Source: Halobacillus andaensis (GTDB lineage: Bacteria > Bacillota > Bacilli > Bacillales > Halobacillaceae). From it: a stretch of DNA of 64,000 nucleotides. The stretch's first letter is position 1. Every line of letters starts with the position of its first letter. The position numbers and the translations under genes were made by a program. The stretch is from assembly GCF_014636475.1 (NCBI RefSeq), contig NZ_BMEL01000002.1, forward strand, positions 496,001 to 560,000, read 5' to 3'. The notes beneath the pieces were generated by a model. It was given only the letters and a program-made list of their open reading frames with translations, made no database searches and was not told the origin of the DNA. Below, one piece after another: positions 53,960 to 62,643 of the stretch.

Positions 53960-55816
53960 ATGTTTGATTCACTATTGTTTCAACTTATGCTTATTGGATT
54001 ATTAGGAGTAGGCGCCCAATGGGTAGCCTGGCGATTTCGATTACCAGCGATCGTGATCATGTCTATTGCCGGGCTGATTGTAGGTCCTATTTTTGGTTGG
54101 ATAGACCCTGAACAAGATTTTGGAGAATTATACAGCCCGATTATATCTTTAGCTGTTGCTGTGATCTTATTCGAGGGCAGCTTAAATTTAGATTTTAAAG
54201 AAGTTCGTGGTCTGGGAAGGCCAGTTTTCCGTATCGTTACGGTCGGAGCGTTTATCAGCTGGATTTTCGGGGCGTTAGCGGCTCATTACGTAGCTGGGTT
54301 ATCATGGGCAGTTGCCTTTGTGATCGGCGGTTTATTTATTGTAACTGGACCAACAGTAATCTTACCTTTATTAAGGCAGGCTAAGCTTAAACCTCGTCCA
54401 GCTAAAATTCTGAAATGGGAAGGAATTATCATTGATCCTATTGGAGCGTTATTAGCCGTATTCGCTTTTGAAATTATAGAATTCTTAATAGGAAACAATG
54501 GTACACCATCTGCCCTTCTTACCTTCTTTTTAGCCTCCATTTTTGCTGTCATTTTGGGGTATGGACTAGGTAAAGGTGTCGGCTGGATGTTTGAAACAGG
54601 CTACGTGCCGGAATTTTTAAAATCCCCGGTCGTATTTGCTACCGTTATTGCATGTTTTACCATCGCAGACGAAATCACACATGAGACAGGACTTTTATCT
54701 GTAACAGCTATGGGGATGACGATGGCCAACATGCACATTTCTTCGATTTCAGATATGAGGCACTTTAAAGAAAATATTTCGCTTCTGTTTATATCGACGA
54801 TTTTTGTCATGTTAACTGCGTCGTTAAATCGTGAAACACTAATAGAGATATTTAATATAGAGATCATTGGTTTTGTTTTATTAATGCTCTTTATCGTACG
54901 TCCGTTATCTATAATGGTTTCAACGTGGAGGACCGATTTAACGACTCCCGAAAAGGTGCTCGTCAGCTGGATTGCTCCTCGAGGAATCGTTGCTCTAACG
55001 GTGGCCAGTTATTTTGCGAGTGTTCTATTAGAGGCAGGATTTGAAGATGCATCGATTCTCCTTTCATTAACATTTGCGCTTGTCTTTACAACGGTTGTAG
55101 CACATGGGTTTTCTATTGGATGGCTGGCGAAAAAGCTTGGCTTATCGATGGAAGGACCTCCTGGTGTTCTAATTACTGGAGGGAATGCTTTTACAACGAA
55201 TTTAGCAAAAGCATTAGAAGATTTGAAAGTTCCTGTGCTTATTAGTGATGCTTCTTGGGAAAAGTTAGCAGACGCACGTTCGAAAGGGTTAAAAACGTAT
55301 CATGGAGAAATTCTTTCTGAACAAACTGAATACCACCTTGAAATGACACCGTATGAGTATATGATTGCTGCTACAGAATACGATTCTTATAACGCGCTCG
55401 TGTGTACTACATTTGTTCCTGAATTTGGACGTACGAACTTGTTTCAGCTGAGTTTAGATAAAGATGAAGGGGATAAGTTGGAAGATCTTGTGCATACAAT
55501 TGGGGGCAGGATTTTCATCGGAGAGTACGCTACTTGGGAAGAATTAAACCAACGAGTGGAAAATGGATATGTGTTTAGAAAAACGACGATTACTCCCCAA
55601 TTTACGTTTAAAGATTATTTAGATAAGAAAGATGAGAAAGCCATGCTTGTGTTTGTTAAGAAACAGACGAATAAGGTGGAATTCTTTAGTCATAAAAATG
55701 GTGTAAAAGTAGAGAATGGGGATATTGTCGTCTCGCTTACGCCTCCTATTAAAGAGCATGAAAAAATCCAAGAAAAACTTGAAAAACAGCGGAACGGAAA
55801 CCGTCCTGATAAGTAA
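53960..55816 (+). CDS. CPA1-type Na+(K+)/H+ antiporter with cytoplasmic regulatory domain
   Basis: A 618-residue protein. The first ~400 residues have about 12 spans with FEGSLNLDFKEVRGLGRPVF, ITHETGLLSVTAMGMTMAN and WIAPRGIVALTVASYFAS, typical of CPA1 antiporters. The C-terminal ~210 residues are soluble and start VLITGGNAFTTNLAKALEDL, a TrkA-N-like Rossmann fold, followed by a TrkA-C-like part. It likely extrudes sodium or potassium for salt and pH balance. Element F begins just after its stop. Confidence 0.88.
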   Translation: MFDSLLFQLMLIGLLGVGAQWVAWRFRLPAIVIMSIAGLIVGPIFGWIDPEQDFGELYSPIISLAVAVILFEGSLNLDFKEVRGLGRPVFRIVTVGAFISWIFGALAAHYVAGLSWAVAFVIGGLFIVTGPTVILPLLRQAKLKPRPAKILKWEGIIIDPIGALLAVFAFEIIEFLIGNNGTPSALLTFFLASIFAVILGYGLGKGVGWMFETGYVPEFLKSPVVFATVIACFTIADEITHETGLLSVTAMGMTMANMHISSISDMRHFKENISLLFISTIFVMLTASLNRETLIEIFNIEIIGFVLLMLFIVRPLSIMVSTWRTDLTTPEKVLVSWIAPRGIVALTVASYFASVLLEAGFEDASILLSLTFALVFTTVVAHGFSIGWLAKKLGLSMEGPPGVLITGGNAFTTNLAKALEDLKVPVLISDASWEKLADARSKGLKTYHGEILSEQTEYHLEMTPYEYMIAATEYDSYNALVCTTFVPEFGRTNLFQLSLDKDEGDKLEDLVHTIGGRIFIGEYATWEELNQRVENGYVFRKTTITPQFTFKDYLDKKDEKAMLVFVKKQTNKVEFFSHKNGVKVENGDIVVSLTPPIKEHEKIQEKLEKQRNGNRPDK

Positions 55817-56370
55817 AAAAAACAACATCATGTGAATGCTCAGGCTGTCGAGAAAGTTATCGACAGTCTTTTTTTTGCTTTTTTTCCTAAAATTAAATCT
55901 TTTCTTTTGTTATTCATAAGATAGAATTCCTAAAGGCAGTGATGGTTTTTATTTCAATCAAGAAAAGATCATATTGGATGGGAAAAAGATAAAGAGCAGG
56001 TTCGTATGAACTGCCTTTCCAATGAAGGGAAGTGGATTTACCACATGAGAAAAGAGAAAGTGAAGGAACAGGCGATGATGACGACTGCCTGCCAGAACAT
56101 GAAAAAGACTTCCCTCCATCTAGCCAGAGTGAGCTAGGTGAAGGAGAGTCTTTTTCTATCTTAATGAATTGCAAGGAGCGAAGCCCCTTTCACTCCTGCG
56201 GAAGAACGAGTGAGCCGAGATCGCCAAGCGTGGGTTTCGCGAGGAAGCTCGGGCGCTCGTCAGCGGAAAGGAAAGGGGCCTTCGCTCCTGGCGGCAAGAA
56301 AAAAAGCTTGCGGAAAAACACGGGGTTTCTCTACAAGCTGAAAGCAATCACATCATGTGATTGCTTTTTT
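55814..56370. repeat. Terminator-bracketed intergenic element, copy F (diverged interior)
   Basis: The 562 bases between the antiporter gene and the SE1832-like gene hold no gene. In the minus direction, the left hairpin AAGCAATCACATGATGTGATT (21 bases, 56345-56365 region) is followed by the conserved AGCTTGTAGAGAAACC. The right end CGACAGCCTG and a second, weaker copy AGCATTCACATGATGTTG lie at 55821-55840. The interior is unlike other copies but keeps a long stem (GGAGCGAAG...CTTCGCTCC) around CACTCCTGCGG and GCGGAAAG. On the plus strand GGCTGTCGA/TCGACAGTC with a T tract (55842-55875) can terminate the antiporter gene. Confidence 0.75.
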
Positions 56371-56378
56371 CTGATCCT

Positions 56379-56561
56379 TTAAGCATTAGCTTCAGCCAGT
56401 TGTTTTTTAAGAACCTTAAGTTCATCTTCCATTTTTGCTAACTGCTTTTCAGCATTTTCGACATTCCCACCTGCGGCGTCAAGCTTTTCCAAATCACTTT
56501 GAATGCGAATATAATCAGACTTTAACGCTGCGATTTCATCTTGAATTTCTTGTTTAGTCAT
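56379..56561 (-). CDS. SE1832-family small coiled-coil protein
   Basis: A 60-residue acidic, fully helical protein (MTKQEIQDEIAALKSDYIRI, heptads to the end QLAEANA). It resembles the small 'SE1832 family' proteins of Staphylococcus and Bacillaceae, which have no known function. It has no membrane span or Cys. RBS AAAGGAGTG precedes the ATG. Element F replaces or brackets its terminator. Confidence 0.75.
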   Translation of the reverse strand: MTKQEIQDEIAALKSDYIRIQSDLEKLDAAGGNVENAEKQLAKMEDELKVLKKQLAEANA

Positions 56562-56679
56562 GAACGCTCACTCCTTTTTTTCCATTGTAGAGGAATTAAA
56601 AATTATATACAATGGAGTGAAAATTCTGACTACTATATGGTAAACTATATATCAATTAAGTAGTCGAGAGGGGGAAACG

Positions 56680-57522
56680 ATGAACGTTACACAGCATCGA
56701 TCAATTAGCGAGTTTGCACAACTTATAGAGCCTCTTTTATTAGAAAAGGAAGCGGAAAATAATCTATCACTCGGTATCTTAAATAATAGAAATCAATCAA
56801 AAGATACCATCATGCTTTCCTTATATAACGGCCGGGGCGAGATTGTTTATTCGACGCTTCGTACACCTCCTCACCTTTGGATACTGCCTTCTATAGCCGT
56901 GGATTCAAAATCATTCATTTCTCATTTAGCTGCCTATCTTTATAAAGAGGGTTTTGAAGTACCTGGAATTATCGGAGAAGCTTCGATTGTACGCTATTTT
57001 ATTCATTCGTGGGAGCAATTAGCGGATATGAAGCCGGAATTACACATGGAGCAAGGAGTGTATGAACTCACTAAGGTCAATGCTCTGCCTCAAAAAAGGG
57101 GAAATTTGCGTTTAGCCTGTCCCAAGGATACAGAATGGCTCGTTGATTGGTTTAAACAATATTACAAAGAAACTAATGAGCTTCATCAATTACAGGGGGC
57201 AGAACAAATAGTTGAGGAGTTGATTCGTGGAGAGAAAACGTACATTTACGTAGTGAATGGACAAAGTGTCTCGATGGTTAGTCGAGCTAGAAGTACGCCT
57301 AATGGAGCTACGATTAACGGTGTGTTCACTCCTGACCTATATAAAAGAAATGGATATGCCACGGAAGCAGTGACAGTAATGAGTGAGAATTTATTAAATG
57401 AAGGCCATCAATTTTGTGCACTGTACACGGACTTATCGAATTTATCTTCTAATTCTATATATACAAGAATTGGATATAAAAGGGTAGGAGAGTCATTAGT
57501 TTACCATTTAATTGAAAAGTAA
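56680..57522 (+). CDS. GNAT-family N-acetyltransferase
   Basis: A 280-residue protein. The C-terminal ~130 residues form the GNAT fold, with NGVFTPDLYKRNGYATEAVT as the acetyl-CoA binding region and ALYTDLSNLSSNSIYTRIGY as the final motif. The N-terminal half is a less conserved GNAT-like domain seen in many Bacillus acetyltransferases. The acceptor is unknown. GAGAGGGGG precedes the ATG. Confidence 0.82.
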   Translation: MNVTQHRSISEFAQLIEPLLLEKEAENNLSLGILNNRNQSKDTIMLSLYNGRGEIVYSTLRTPPHLWILPSIAVDSKSFISHLAAYLYKEGFEVPGIIGEASIVRYFIHSWEQLADMKPELHMEQGVYELTKVNALPQKRGNLRLACPKDTEWLVDWFKQYYKETNELHQLQGAEQIVEELIRGEKTYIYVVNGQSVSMVSRARSTPNGATINGVFTPDLYKRNGYATEAVTVMSENLLNEGHQFCALYTDLSNLSSNSIYTRIGYKRVGESLVYHLIEK

Positions 57523-57664
57523 GCGTTTTTACTAGGTCCATCCTCACAAAAAATGGAATTGATTTTTGTGAATCTCGAGTATTTTGAATCTTTTGTAAGC
57601 TATATGGACCTTTAAGTAATAAATTATAAGTAAAATTGCTCTCATTGTACAAAATAAATTTTGA

Positions 57665-57682
57665 ATACAGATTATACTGTAT
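57665..57682. promoter_or_regulatory. Palindrome upstream of the TRAP operon
   Basis: ATACAG ATTATA CTGTAT is an 18-base inverted repeat about 95 bases before dctQ. The form is like GntR- or FadR-type operators. No regulator gene is adjacent. Confidence 0.45.
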
Positions 57683-57776
57683 ATCCGCATTTGTACGTTC
57701 GTGGTTTGTTCGGTATGATTTATAGTAACTGGGCTAAATTTCATACAAAATGCTCATCAGAGGAGGACACAAACAT

Positions 57777-58334
57777 TTGAAATTTTTCAGGATACTAGAC
57801 AAAGTCGTCCTTAAAATTGAAGAATTTATTCTCGGCTATGCGGTTATTATCATCGCGCTTATGGTAGTTGGCAATGCCTTAAGCCGTGCAATATTCAGCT
57901 ATTCACTTTCGTTTGCGAATGAAGTGAGTCAAATTGCGGTGATCGTAGCTACATTTATGGGGATCAGTTATGCCGCACGAAAAGGACGCCACATTAGTAT
58001 GTCAGCCTTCTACGATTTGGCTCCGTTTAAAGTGAGGAAAGTCGTTTCTACAATCATTCCTTTCCTTGTAGCGATTGTTCTATTCGTCTTAGCCTACTAT
58101 TCCTACTTGTACGTGCTAAATGTTCGCGATTCAGGAACAGTCACATCAGCTCTTCAGATGCCGGCTTACATCATTTACATCGCGATTCCTTTAGGGTTTT
58201 TCCTCGGTGGAATCCAGTTCTTAAGAAATATGATTATTAACATTGTAAGACGTGAGGACGTTTATTTAGGAACAGATGCAAAAGATTACAATGACCAAGA
58301 AAAGACGGAAATTGACGAAGCTGCTCATCTATAA
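57777..58334 (+). CDS. TRAP transporter small permease (DctQ)
   Basis: A 185-residue protein with four spans and the DctQ pattern (FANEVSQIAVIVATFMGISY, RKGRHISMSAF). It pairs with DctM in tripartite ATP-independent carboxylate uptake. TTG 57777 is used, with AGGAGG ten bases upstream; the ATG at 57750 lies before the RBS. First of three operon genes. Confidence 0.88.
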   Translation: MKFFRILDKVVLKIEEFILGYAVIIIALMVVGNALSRAIFSYSLSFANEVSQIAVIVATFMGISYAARKGRHISMSAFYDLAPFKVRKVVSTIIPFLVAIVLFVLAYYSYLYVLNVRDSGTVTSALQMPAYIIYIAIPLGFFLGGIQFLRNMIINIVRREDVYLGTDAKDYNDQEKTEIDEAAHL

Positions 58335-58381
58335 GACAGATTTATGCAATTAACTAAAACACTCGTAGAAAGGATAACGAT

Positions 58382-59647
58382 ATGGTCGCAACCTTACTAA
58401 CGATCATGGTGGTCCTTCTGTTATTGAATTTTCCGATGATGATTCCGCTTATGGTAGCTCCAATCATCGTAGTTTTCTTATACTTTCCAACAATGGACCC
58501 GATGATTTTAATGAAGCAATTTTCAACAGGAATTGAAGCTTACGTGCTATTAGCTGTTCCGCTCTTTATTTTCGCAGCTGATATTATGACAGCTGGTAAA
58601 ACTTCCAGACGTTTGCTGGATTTTATAGGATCTTTTATAGGACATATACGAGGTGGATATGCCGTAACGACGGCAGCATCTTGTACGTTGTTTGGAGCCA
58701 TTTCAGGTTCCACACAAGCCACTGTAGTAGCGATTGGTAAGCCAATGCGTGAAAGATTACTTAAGATAGGCTATAAAGATTCTACAGCCATGGCCTTAAT
58801 TATTAACTCAAGTGACGTAGCGTTGCTTGTGCCCCCAAGCATAGGAATGATCATGTATGGGCTTGTCTCAGGTACATCTGTAGGAGATTTATTTATAGCC
58901 GGTATTATTCCAGGAATCATTGTATTTTTAAGTTTTGCTATTTTCAGTATTATATATGCCAAAATAGCTGATATTCCTTTAGCAAATAAAGCCACGTGGA
59001 GTGAACGACTGACGTTTACTAGAAAAGCCCTTTTGCCGTTAGGTTTCCCGTTTATTATTATCGGTGGGATTTATACAGGATTATTTAGTCCTACGGAAGC
59101 GGCTGGAATGTCTGTTCTTTATGCGTTTATCCTCGAGGTCATTATCTATCGTTCCGTTCATATTAAGGAACTTCCTGAGATTGCGAAATCAACTGGATTA
59201 GTAACCTCAGCCGTATTCGTACTTGTGGCAGGCGGACAAGCCTTCACTTGGGTCATTTCGTTTGCGAGAATCCCTCAAATGATTACTGACACTGTATTGG
59301 GATCAGACCCTACTGCTTTATATGTACTCATCATGGTAACGATTTTCTTCTTTATCGGATGTATGTTTGTCGATCCAATCGTCGTCATTTTGGTACTAAC
59401 ACCTATTTTCTACCCGGCAGCTATGCAAGCTGGCGTAGACCCTGTTCATTTAGGGGTAGTCATTACTTTCCAGGCAGCATTAGGTTCAGCAACACCTCCA
59501 TTTGGAGTTGATATATTTACGGCGAGTGCGGTTTTTAACAAACCTTATTTAGAAGTTATAAAAGGCACCCCGCCTTATATTGTAATGATGGTGATCATTT
59601 CTGTTTTACTTATTTACTTTGAAGAACTTTCCCTCATTCTCCTATAA
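58382..59647 (+). CDS. TRAP transporter large permease (DctM)
   Basis: A 421-residue membrane protein with about 12 spans. LLAVPLFIFAADIMTAGKTS, GAISGSTQATVVAIGKPM and LLVPPSIGMIMYGLVSG are DctM signatures. It is the transport channel of the TRAP system, driven by sodium or proton gradients. It lies between dctQ and the binding-protein gene. Confidence 0.92.
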   Translation: MVATLLTIMVVLLLLNFPMMIPLMVAPIIVVFLYFPTMDPMILMKQFSTGIEAYVLLAVPLFIFAADIMTAGKTSRRLLDFIGSFIGHIRGGYAVTTAASCTLFGAISGSTQATVVAIGKPMRERLLKIGYKDSTAMALIINSSDVALLVPPSIGMIMYGLVSGTSVGDLFIAGIIPGIIVFLSFAIFSIIYAKIADIPLANKATWSERLTFTRKALLPLGFPFIIIGGIYTGLFSPTEAAGMSVLYAFILEVIIYRSVHIKELPEIAKSTGLVTSAVFVLVAGGQAFTWVISFARIPQMITDTVLGSDPTALYVLIMVTIFFFIGCMFVDPIVVILVLTPIFYPAAMQAGVDPVHLGVVITFQAALGSATPPFGVDIFTASAVFNKPYLEVIKGTPPYIVMMVIISVLLIYFEELSLILL

Positions 59648-59696
59648 GGAACTTTGAGAGAAAGATTAAATAAAAAACTATTGGGAGGTCATTAAC

Positions 59697-60761
59697 ATTT
59701 TAAACAAAAAGAAAATGTTAGGTTTAGTCGCAGCGTCAACGCTTAGTTTAACTCTAGCTGCATGTGGTCAAAATGATGAAGGCAGCGGTGATGGAGGAGA
59801 AGAAAGCTACGACTGGAAATTTGTCACGGAGGAAGTAGAAGGTCAAGTGCAGTATGAGTATGCTCAGGAATTTGCCGATCGTATGGATGAGAAATCAGAC
59901 GGCCAGGTAAACATTGAAGTGTACGAGTTTGGTGGACTAGGCAGTGAGACAGACCAAGTAGAACAGCTGGAAAGCGGTACTGTTGAAATGGCTGTTATGT
60001 CTCCAGGTTTTACAGGTAATATGGTAAACGAAGGACAAATCTTTGCGCTGCATTTCCTGTTCCCTGACAGCGTAGAAGCTACTCAAAATATCTTAAACGA
60101 GAGTGAAGCGTTAAACACAGATTTACGTGAGAAATACGAAGAACATAGCATTACTCCACTTTCTTTCTGGACAGAAGGTGCGATGCAGTGGACATCTAGT
60201 AGTGAAATCTCTGAGCCCGCTGATTTTGAAGGTTTTAAAATGCGTACACAGGATTCACCGCTTATTCTGGAGTCCTATGAAGCTTATGGGGCAGATCCAA
60301 CTCCAATGAGCTGGTCTGAACTTTATACCTCACTTGATCGTGGTACGGTTGAAGGGCAAGAGAATCCGATCTTCTTCATCGGTGATGCTTCCTTCCATGA
60401 AGTACAGGACTATATGACGATCTCAAACCATAACAACTATGTAGCAATGACCACTGTAAACACAGATTGGTATAATGAGCTTCCAGAAGAGATGCAGGAA
60501 ATGCTGGATGAAACAACTCAAGAAATGCAAGAGTGGGCGTTTGACGAGCAAGACGCTCAAAACGAAGAATGGTTAGAAACGATCAAAAATGATGAAGAAA
60601 ACGCTACTGAAATCATAGAACTTGATGAAGAGCAGCGTGATGCTTTCCGTGAAAAAGCTGAGCCAGTCCGCGAGTTCTACAGAGAAGAAGTGTCTACTGT
60701 AGATGGAGCAATCCTGGATAAACTAGAACAAGAAATCGAAGAAATGGGTGGAGAAGAGTAA
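59697..60761 (+). CDS. TRAP transporter substrate-binding lipoprotein (DctP)
   Basis: A 354-residue protein if it starts at ATT 59697, giving MLNKKKMLGLVAASTLSLTL plus the lipobox AAC. QVEQLESGTVEMAVMSPG and GFKMRTQDSPLILESYEAYG with PTPMSWSELYTSLDRGTVEG are DctP motifs. The substrate Arg lies in KMRTQ, so a carboxylate is expected. The only ATG (59715) lacks an RBS and leaves out the basic signal-peptide start; ATT is 8 bases after GGGAGG. It is strongly acidic, as in other salt-adapted exported proteins. Confidence 0.85.
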   Translation: MLNKKKMLGLVAASTLSLTLAACGQNDEGSGDGGEESYDWKFVTEEVEGQVQYEYAQEFADRMDEKSDGQVNIEVYEFGGLGSETDQVEQLESGTVEMAVMSPGFTGNMVNEGQIFALHFLFPDSVEATQNILNESEALNTDLREKYEEHSITPLSFWTEGAMQWTSSSEISEPADFEGFKMRTQDSPLILESYEAYGADPTPMSWSELYTSLDRGTVEGQENPIFFIGDASFHEVQDYMTISNHNNYVAMTTVNTDWYNELPEEMQEMLDETTQEMQEWAFDEQDAQNEEWLETIKNDEENATEIIELDEEQRDAFREKAEPVREFYREEVSTVDGAILDKLEQEIEEMGGEE

Positions 60762-60776
60762 TCCCACTAATAGTAA

Positions 60777-61324
60777 GAGGCCGTCCTTAATAAGGGCGGC
60801 CTCAGCTTCTAGAGAAACCTTAGTTCTCTCCTTAACCTCGACAGTCTAAACATTTCTTGCACGAGGAAGAGGAAAGGGTTGTAGGAAACGACTCCCTTTC
60901 CAGGGGCGAATGGGGTGCCTCCTCAGGCTTTATCAGCCCTCCGGGGTCACACCTTATTGGTATCTCCCTTAGGAGTGTCGCCGTTTCCTAAAACCCTTTT
61001 TCGAAATAGATCATGGGAAAAATCATTTACTCAAGCTGTGCCTTTATGTAAACAGTTTGCGACAGGGCAGTCACTCTACGATGGTTCCACGATCCCACTT
61101 TGGTCAAAGGAAAGGAAAAAGTGCCGACTCCTGCGGGACGAGCAGACAGGAGAAGCCCCGCAGGTCGCAGACCGAGGAGATTTTCCGTCTTGCCCCGCGG
61201 AAAGCGGCGCTTTTTCCTGTTCCTTTGCTCCATACCAAAAGGAAGGAACCCTCCAATAAAATCATATCGAGTCCATCTAAGCTTTTTCGATACCCTGAGG
61301 CCGTTCTTATAAAGGACGGCCTTT
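60777..61324. repeat. Terminator-bracketed intergenic element, copy E (full length)
   Basis: The 571 bases between dctP and the MFS gene hold no gene. Left hairpin GAGGCCGTCC...GGGCGGCCTC (60777-60803) and right hairpin GAGGCCGTTC...GGACGGCCTT (61297-61324) are near copies. Between them are CTAGAGAAACC, GGTTGTAGGAAACGACTCCC pairing with CCGTTTCCTAAAACCC, a CCTCCTCAGGCTTTATCAGC segment, then CCGACTCCTGCGGGACGAGC inside a GGAAAAAGTGCCG / CGGCGCTTTTTCC stem, and the right end CTAAGCTTTTTCGATACCC. Confidence 0.85.
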
Positions 61325-61332
61325 TGTTTTGG

Positions 61333-62520
61333 TCAGGTTCCCTGCCATGGTTCGGTTTGTTTGCGAAAATCGATCCAGGTTAAAATGATGACGATAATAA
61401 AGAGAAAACTTGATATCTTAAATAAGGTAGCCGTCTCCACAAATGCATAAATAAAGCCTAGTATTAAAGCACTTAACCCGATTCCGAGATCAATGGAGGA
61501 GTAGAACATCCCATTGGCAATTCCACTTCGATCTACAGTTGTTTTTGAAATCACCCAGGCTTGGAAGGCGGGCATCATGGAACCATAACCTGCACCAAAA
61601 AGCGCACCGGCGATCATAAGGTCTACGTTTGAATCAGCTAATGATAACACCCACATCGCCACAAAAGAGATAGCTGAACAAATGATAATAAGTTTCCAAG
61701 GACCTTGTTTATCGAAGTATTTCCCTGTAATGGGACGGGACACGGTAGCTAACAAAGCATTAAAGAAATAAAATAAAAATACGCCATCCAGTCCTTGTTC
61801 GACGCCGAATATAACAATGTATGTGACAATGGAACCGTACCCAAACGTCGTTAAAAAAGTAACGAGAGCCGGGTAGCCGCTTTTCTTTTCTACAAGCGAA
61901 CCCAAAAATGAGAAACGTGGCTTAACCACTCTATTGTCATACACGCTGTTAGGGGTAACAAAGCTTGTTAAAGCAAACAATCCAATGGCAATGATACCTA
62001 ACCCTGCAGAGATCCATACAAGTAAATCAAACGTGTATTTTTGAAAAAGGTAGATGCCGAAGCTTGGGGCCATAATCATTCCAATTGTAATAGAAAGTCC
62101 AAAATAGCCCATTCCTTCTCCTACTCGTCTTCGAGGGACGAGATCCACCGCAGCCGTGCCGTTAGCGGTCGTCGACCAGCCCCAGGCGATTCCATGGGCA
62201 AACCGAATGATAAGTACCAACACAACAACTTGTGTGATTGGATAGAGAAGTGTTATAGCTAACAAGGAAATCGCCCCTGCTAATACTAAGGACTTTCGTG
62301 CTGACGTCATTAATAAATGACCAATAAATGGACGGATTAAAATAGCCGCAATGGAAAACATCGTAGTGACGAGGCCGATTTGCAGCTCGTTTCCCCCAAT
62401 CGATTCAATATAAGGCGGTAAGTTAGGCAGAAGCATTTGAAAGCTCATAAATGTAAACAAGTTCGCTAAAATAAGAAAAATAAAAGGCCATGTCCATAAT
62501 TTATTGGAAGGTGATGTCAT
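61333..62520 (-). CDS. MFS transporter
   Basis: A 395-residue, 12-span carrier of the major facilitator superfamily (DHA1-like). FAHGIAWGWSTTANGTAAVD and GEGMGYFGLSITIGMIMAPSFG are the central motifs of drug/metabolite exporters of this type. ATG 62520 with GCGAGGAGC upstream is the start; a longer frame runs back into a REP-like hairpin. The substrate is unknown. Confidence 0.88.
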   Translation of the reverse strand: MTSPSNKLWTWPFIFLILANLFTFMSFQMLLPNLPPYIESIGGNELQIGLVTTMFSIAAILIRPFIGHLLMTSARKSLVLAGAISLLAITLLYPITQVVVLVLIIRFAHGIAWGWSTTANGTAAVDLVPRRRVGEGMGYFGLSITIGMIMAPSFGIYLFQKYTFDLLVWISAGLGIIAIGLFALTSFVTPNSVYDNRVVKPRFSFLGSLVEKKSGYPALVTFLTTFGYGSIVTYIVIFGVEQGLDGVFLFYFFNALLATVSRPITGKYFDKQGPWKLIIICSAISFVAMWVLSLADSNVDLMIAGALFGAGYGSMMPAFQAWVISKTTVDRSGIANGMFYSSIDLGIGLSALILGFIYAFVETATLFKISSFLFIIVIILTWIDFRKQTEPWQGT

Positions 62521-62546
62521 ATGGTGCTCCTCGCTTTCTAGCAATC

Positions 62547-62584
62547 GGTACCAGGTACACATTTCTCTTCTTGTACCTGGTACC
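62547..62584. repeat. GGTACC-type REP-like hairpin
   Basis: GGTACCAGGTACA (62547-62559) and TGTACCTGGTACC (62572-62584) flank a 12-base loop. Another GGTACC follows at 62593. It lies just upstream of the MFS gene, partly overlapping a possible leader. Confidence 0.85.
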
Positions 62585-62612
62585 AAAAAAGTGGTACCAA
62601 AATCAAAAGATA

Positions 62613-62637
62613 AACCCGCTATGCTTCATAGCGGGTT
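62613..62637 (-). terminator. Terminator of the AI-2E family gene
   Basis: AACCCGCTATG pairs with CATAGCGGGTT around CTT; on the minus strand TTTATC follows. Confidence 0.7.
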
Positions 62638-62643
62638 GTTGCC

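Noticed and set aside
56345-56372. Plain terminator of the SE1832-like gene only
   Set aside because: The hairpin does terminate that gene, but it is followed by the element's conserved left end and echoed at 55821-55840, so it is treated as part of copy F.
61333-62586. Longer start of the MFS gene at 62586
   Set aside because: The extra 22 residues are encoded by the REP-like hairpin (MVPGTR...CTWYR) and have no RBS. ATG 62520 has one.
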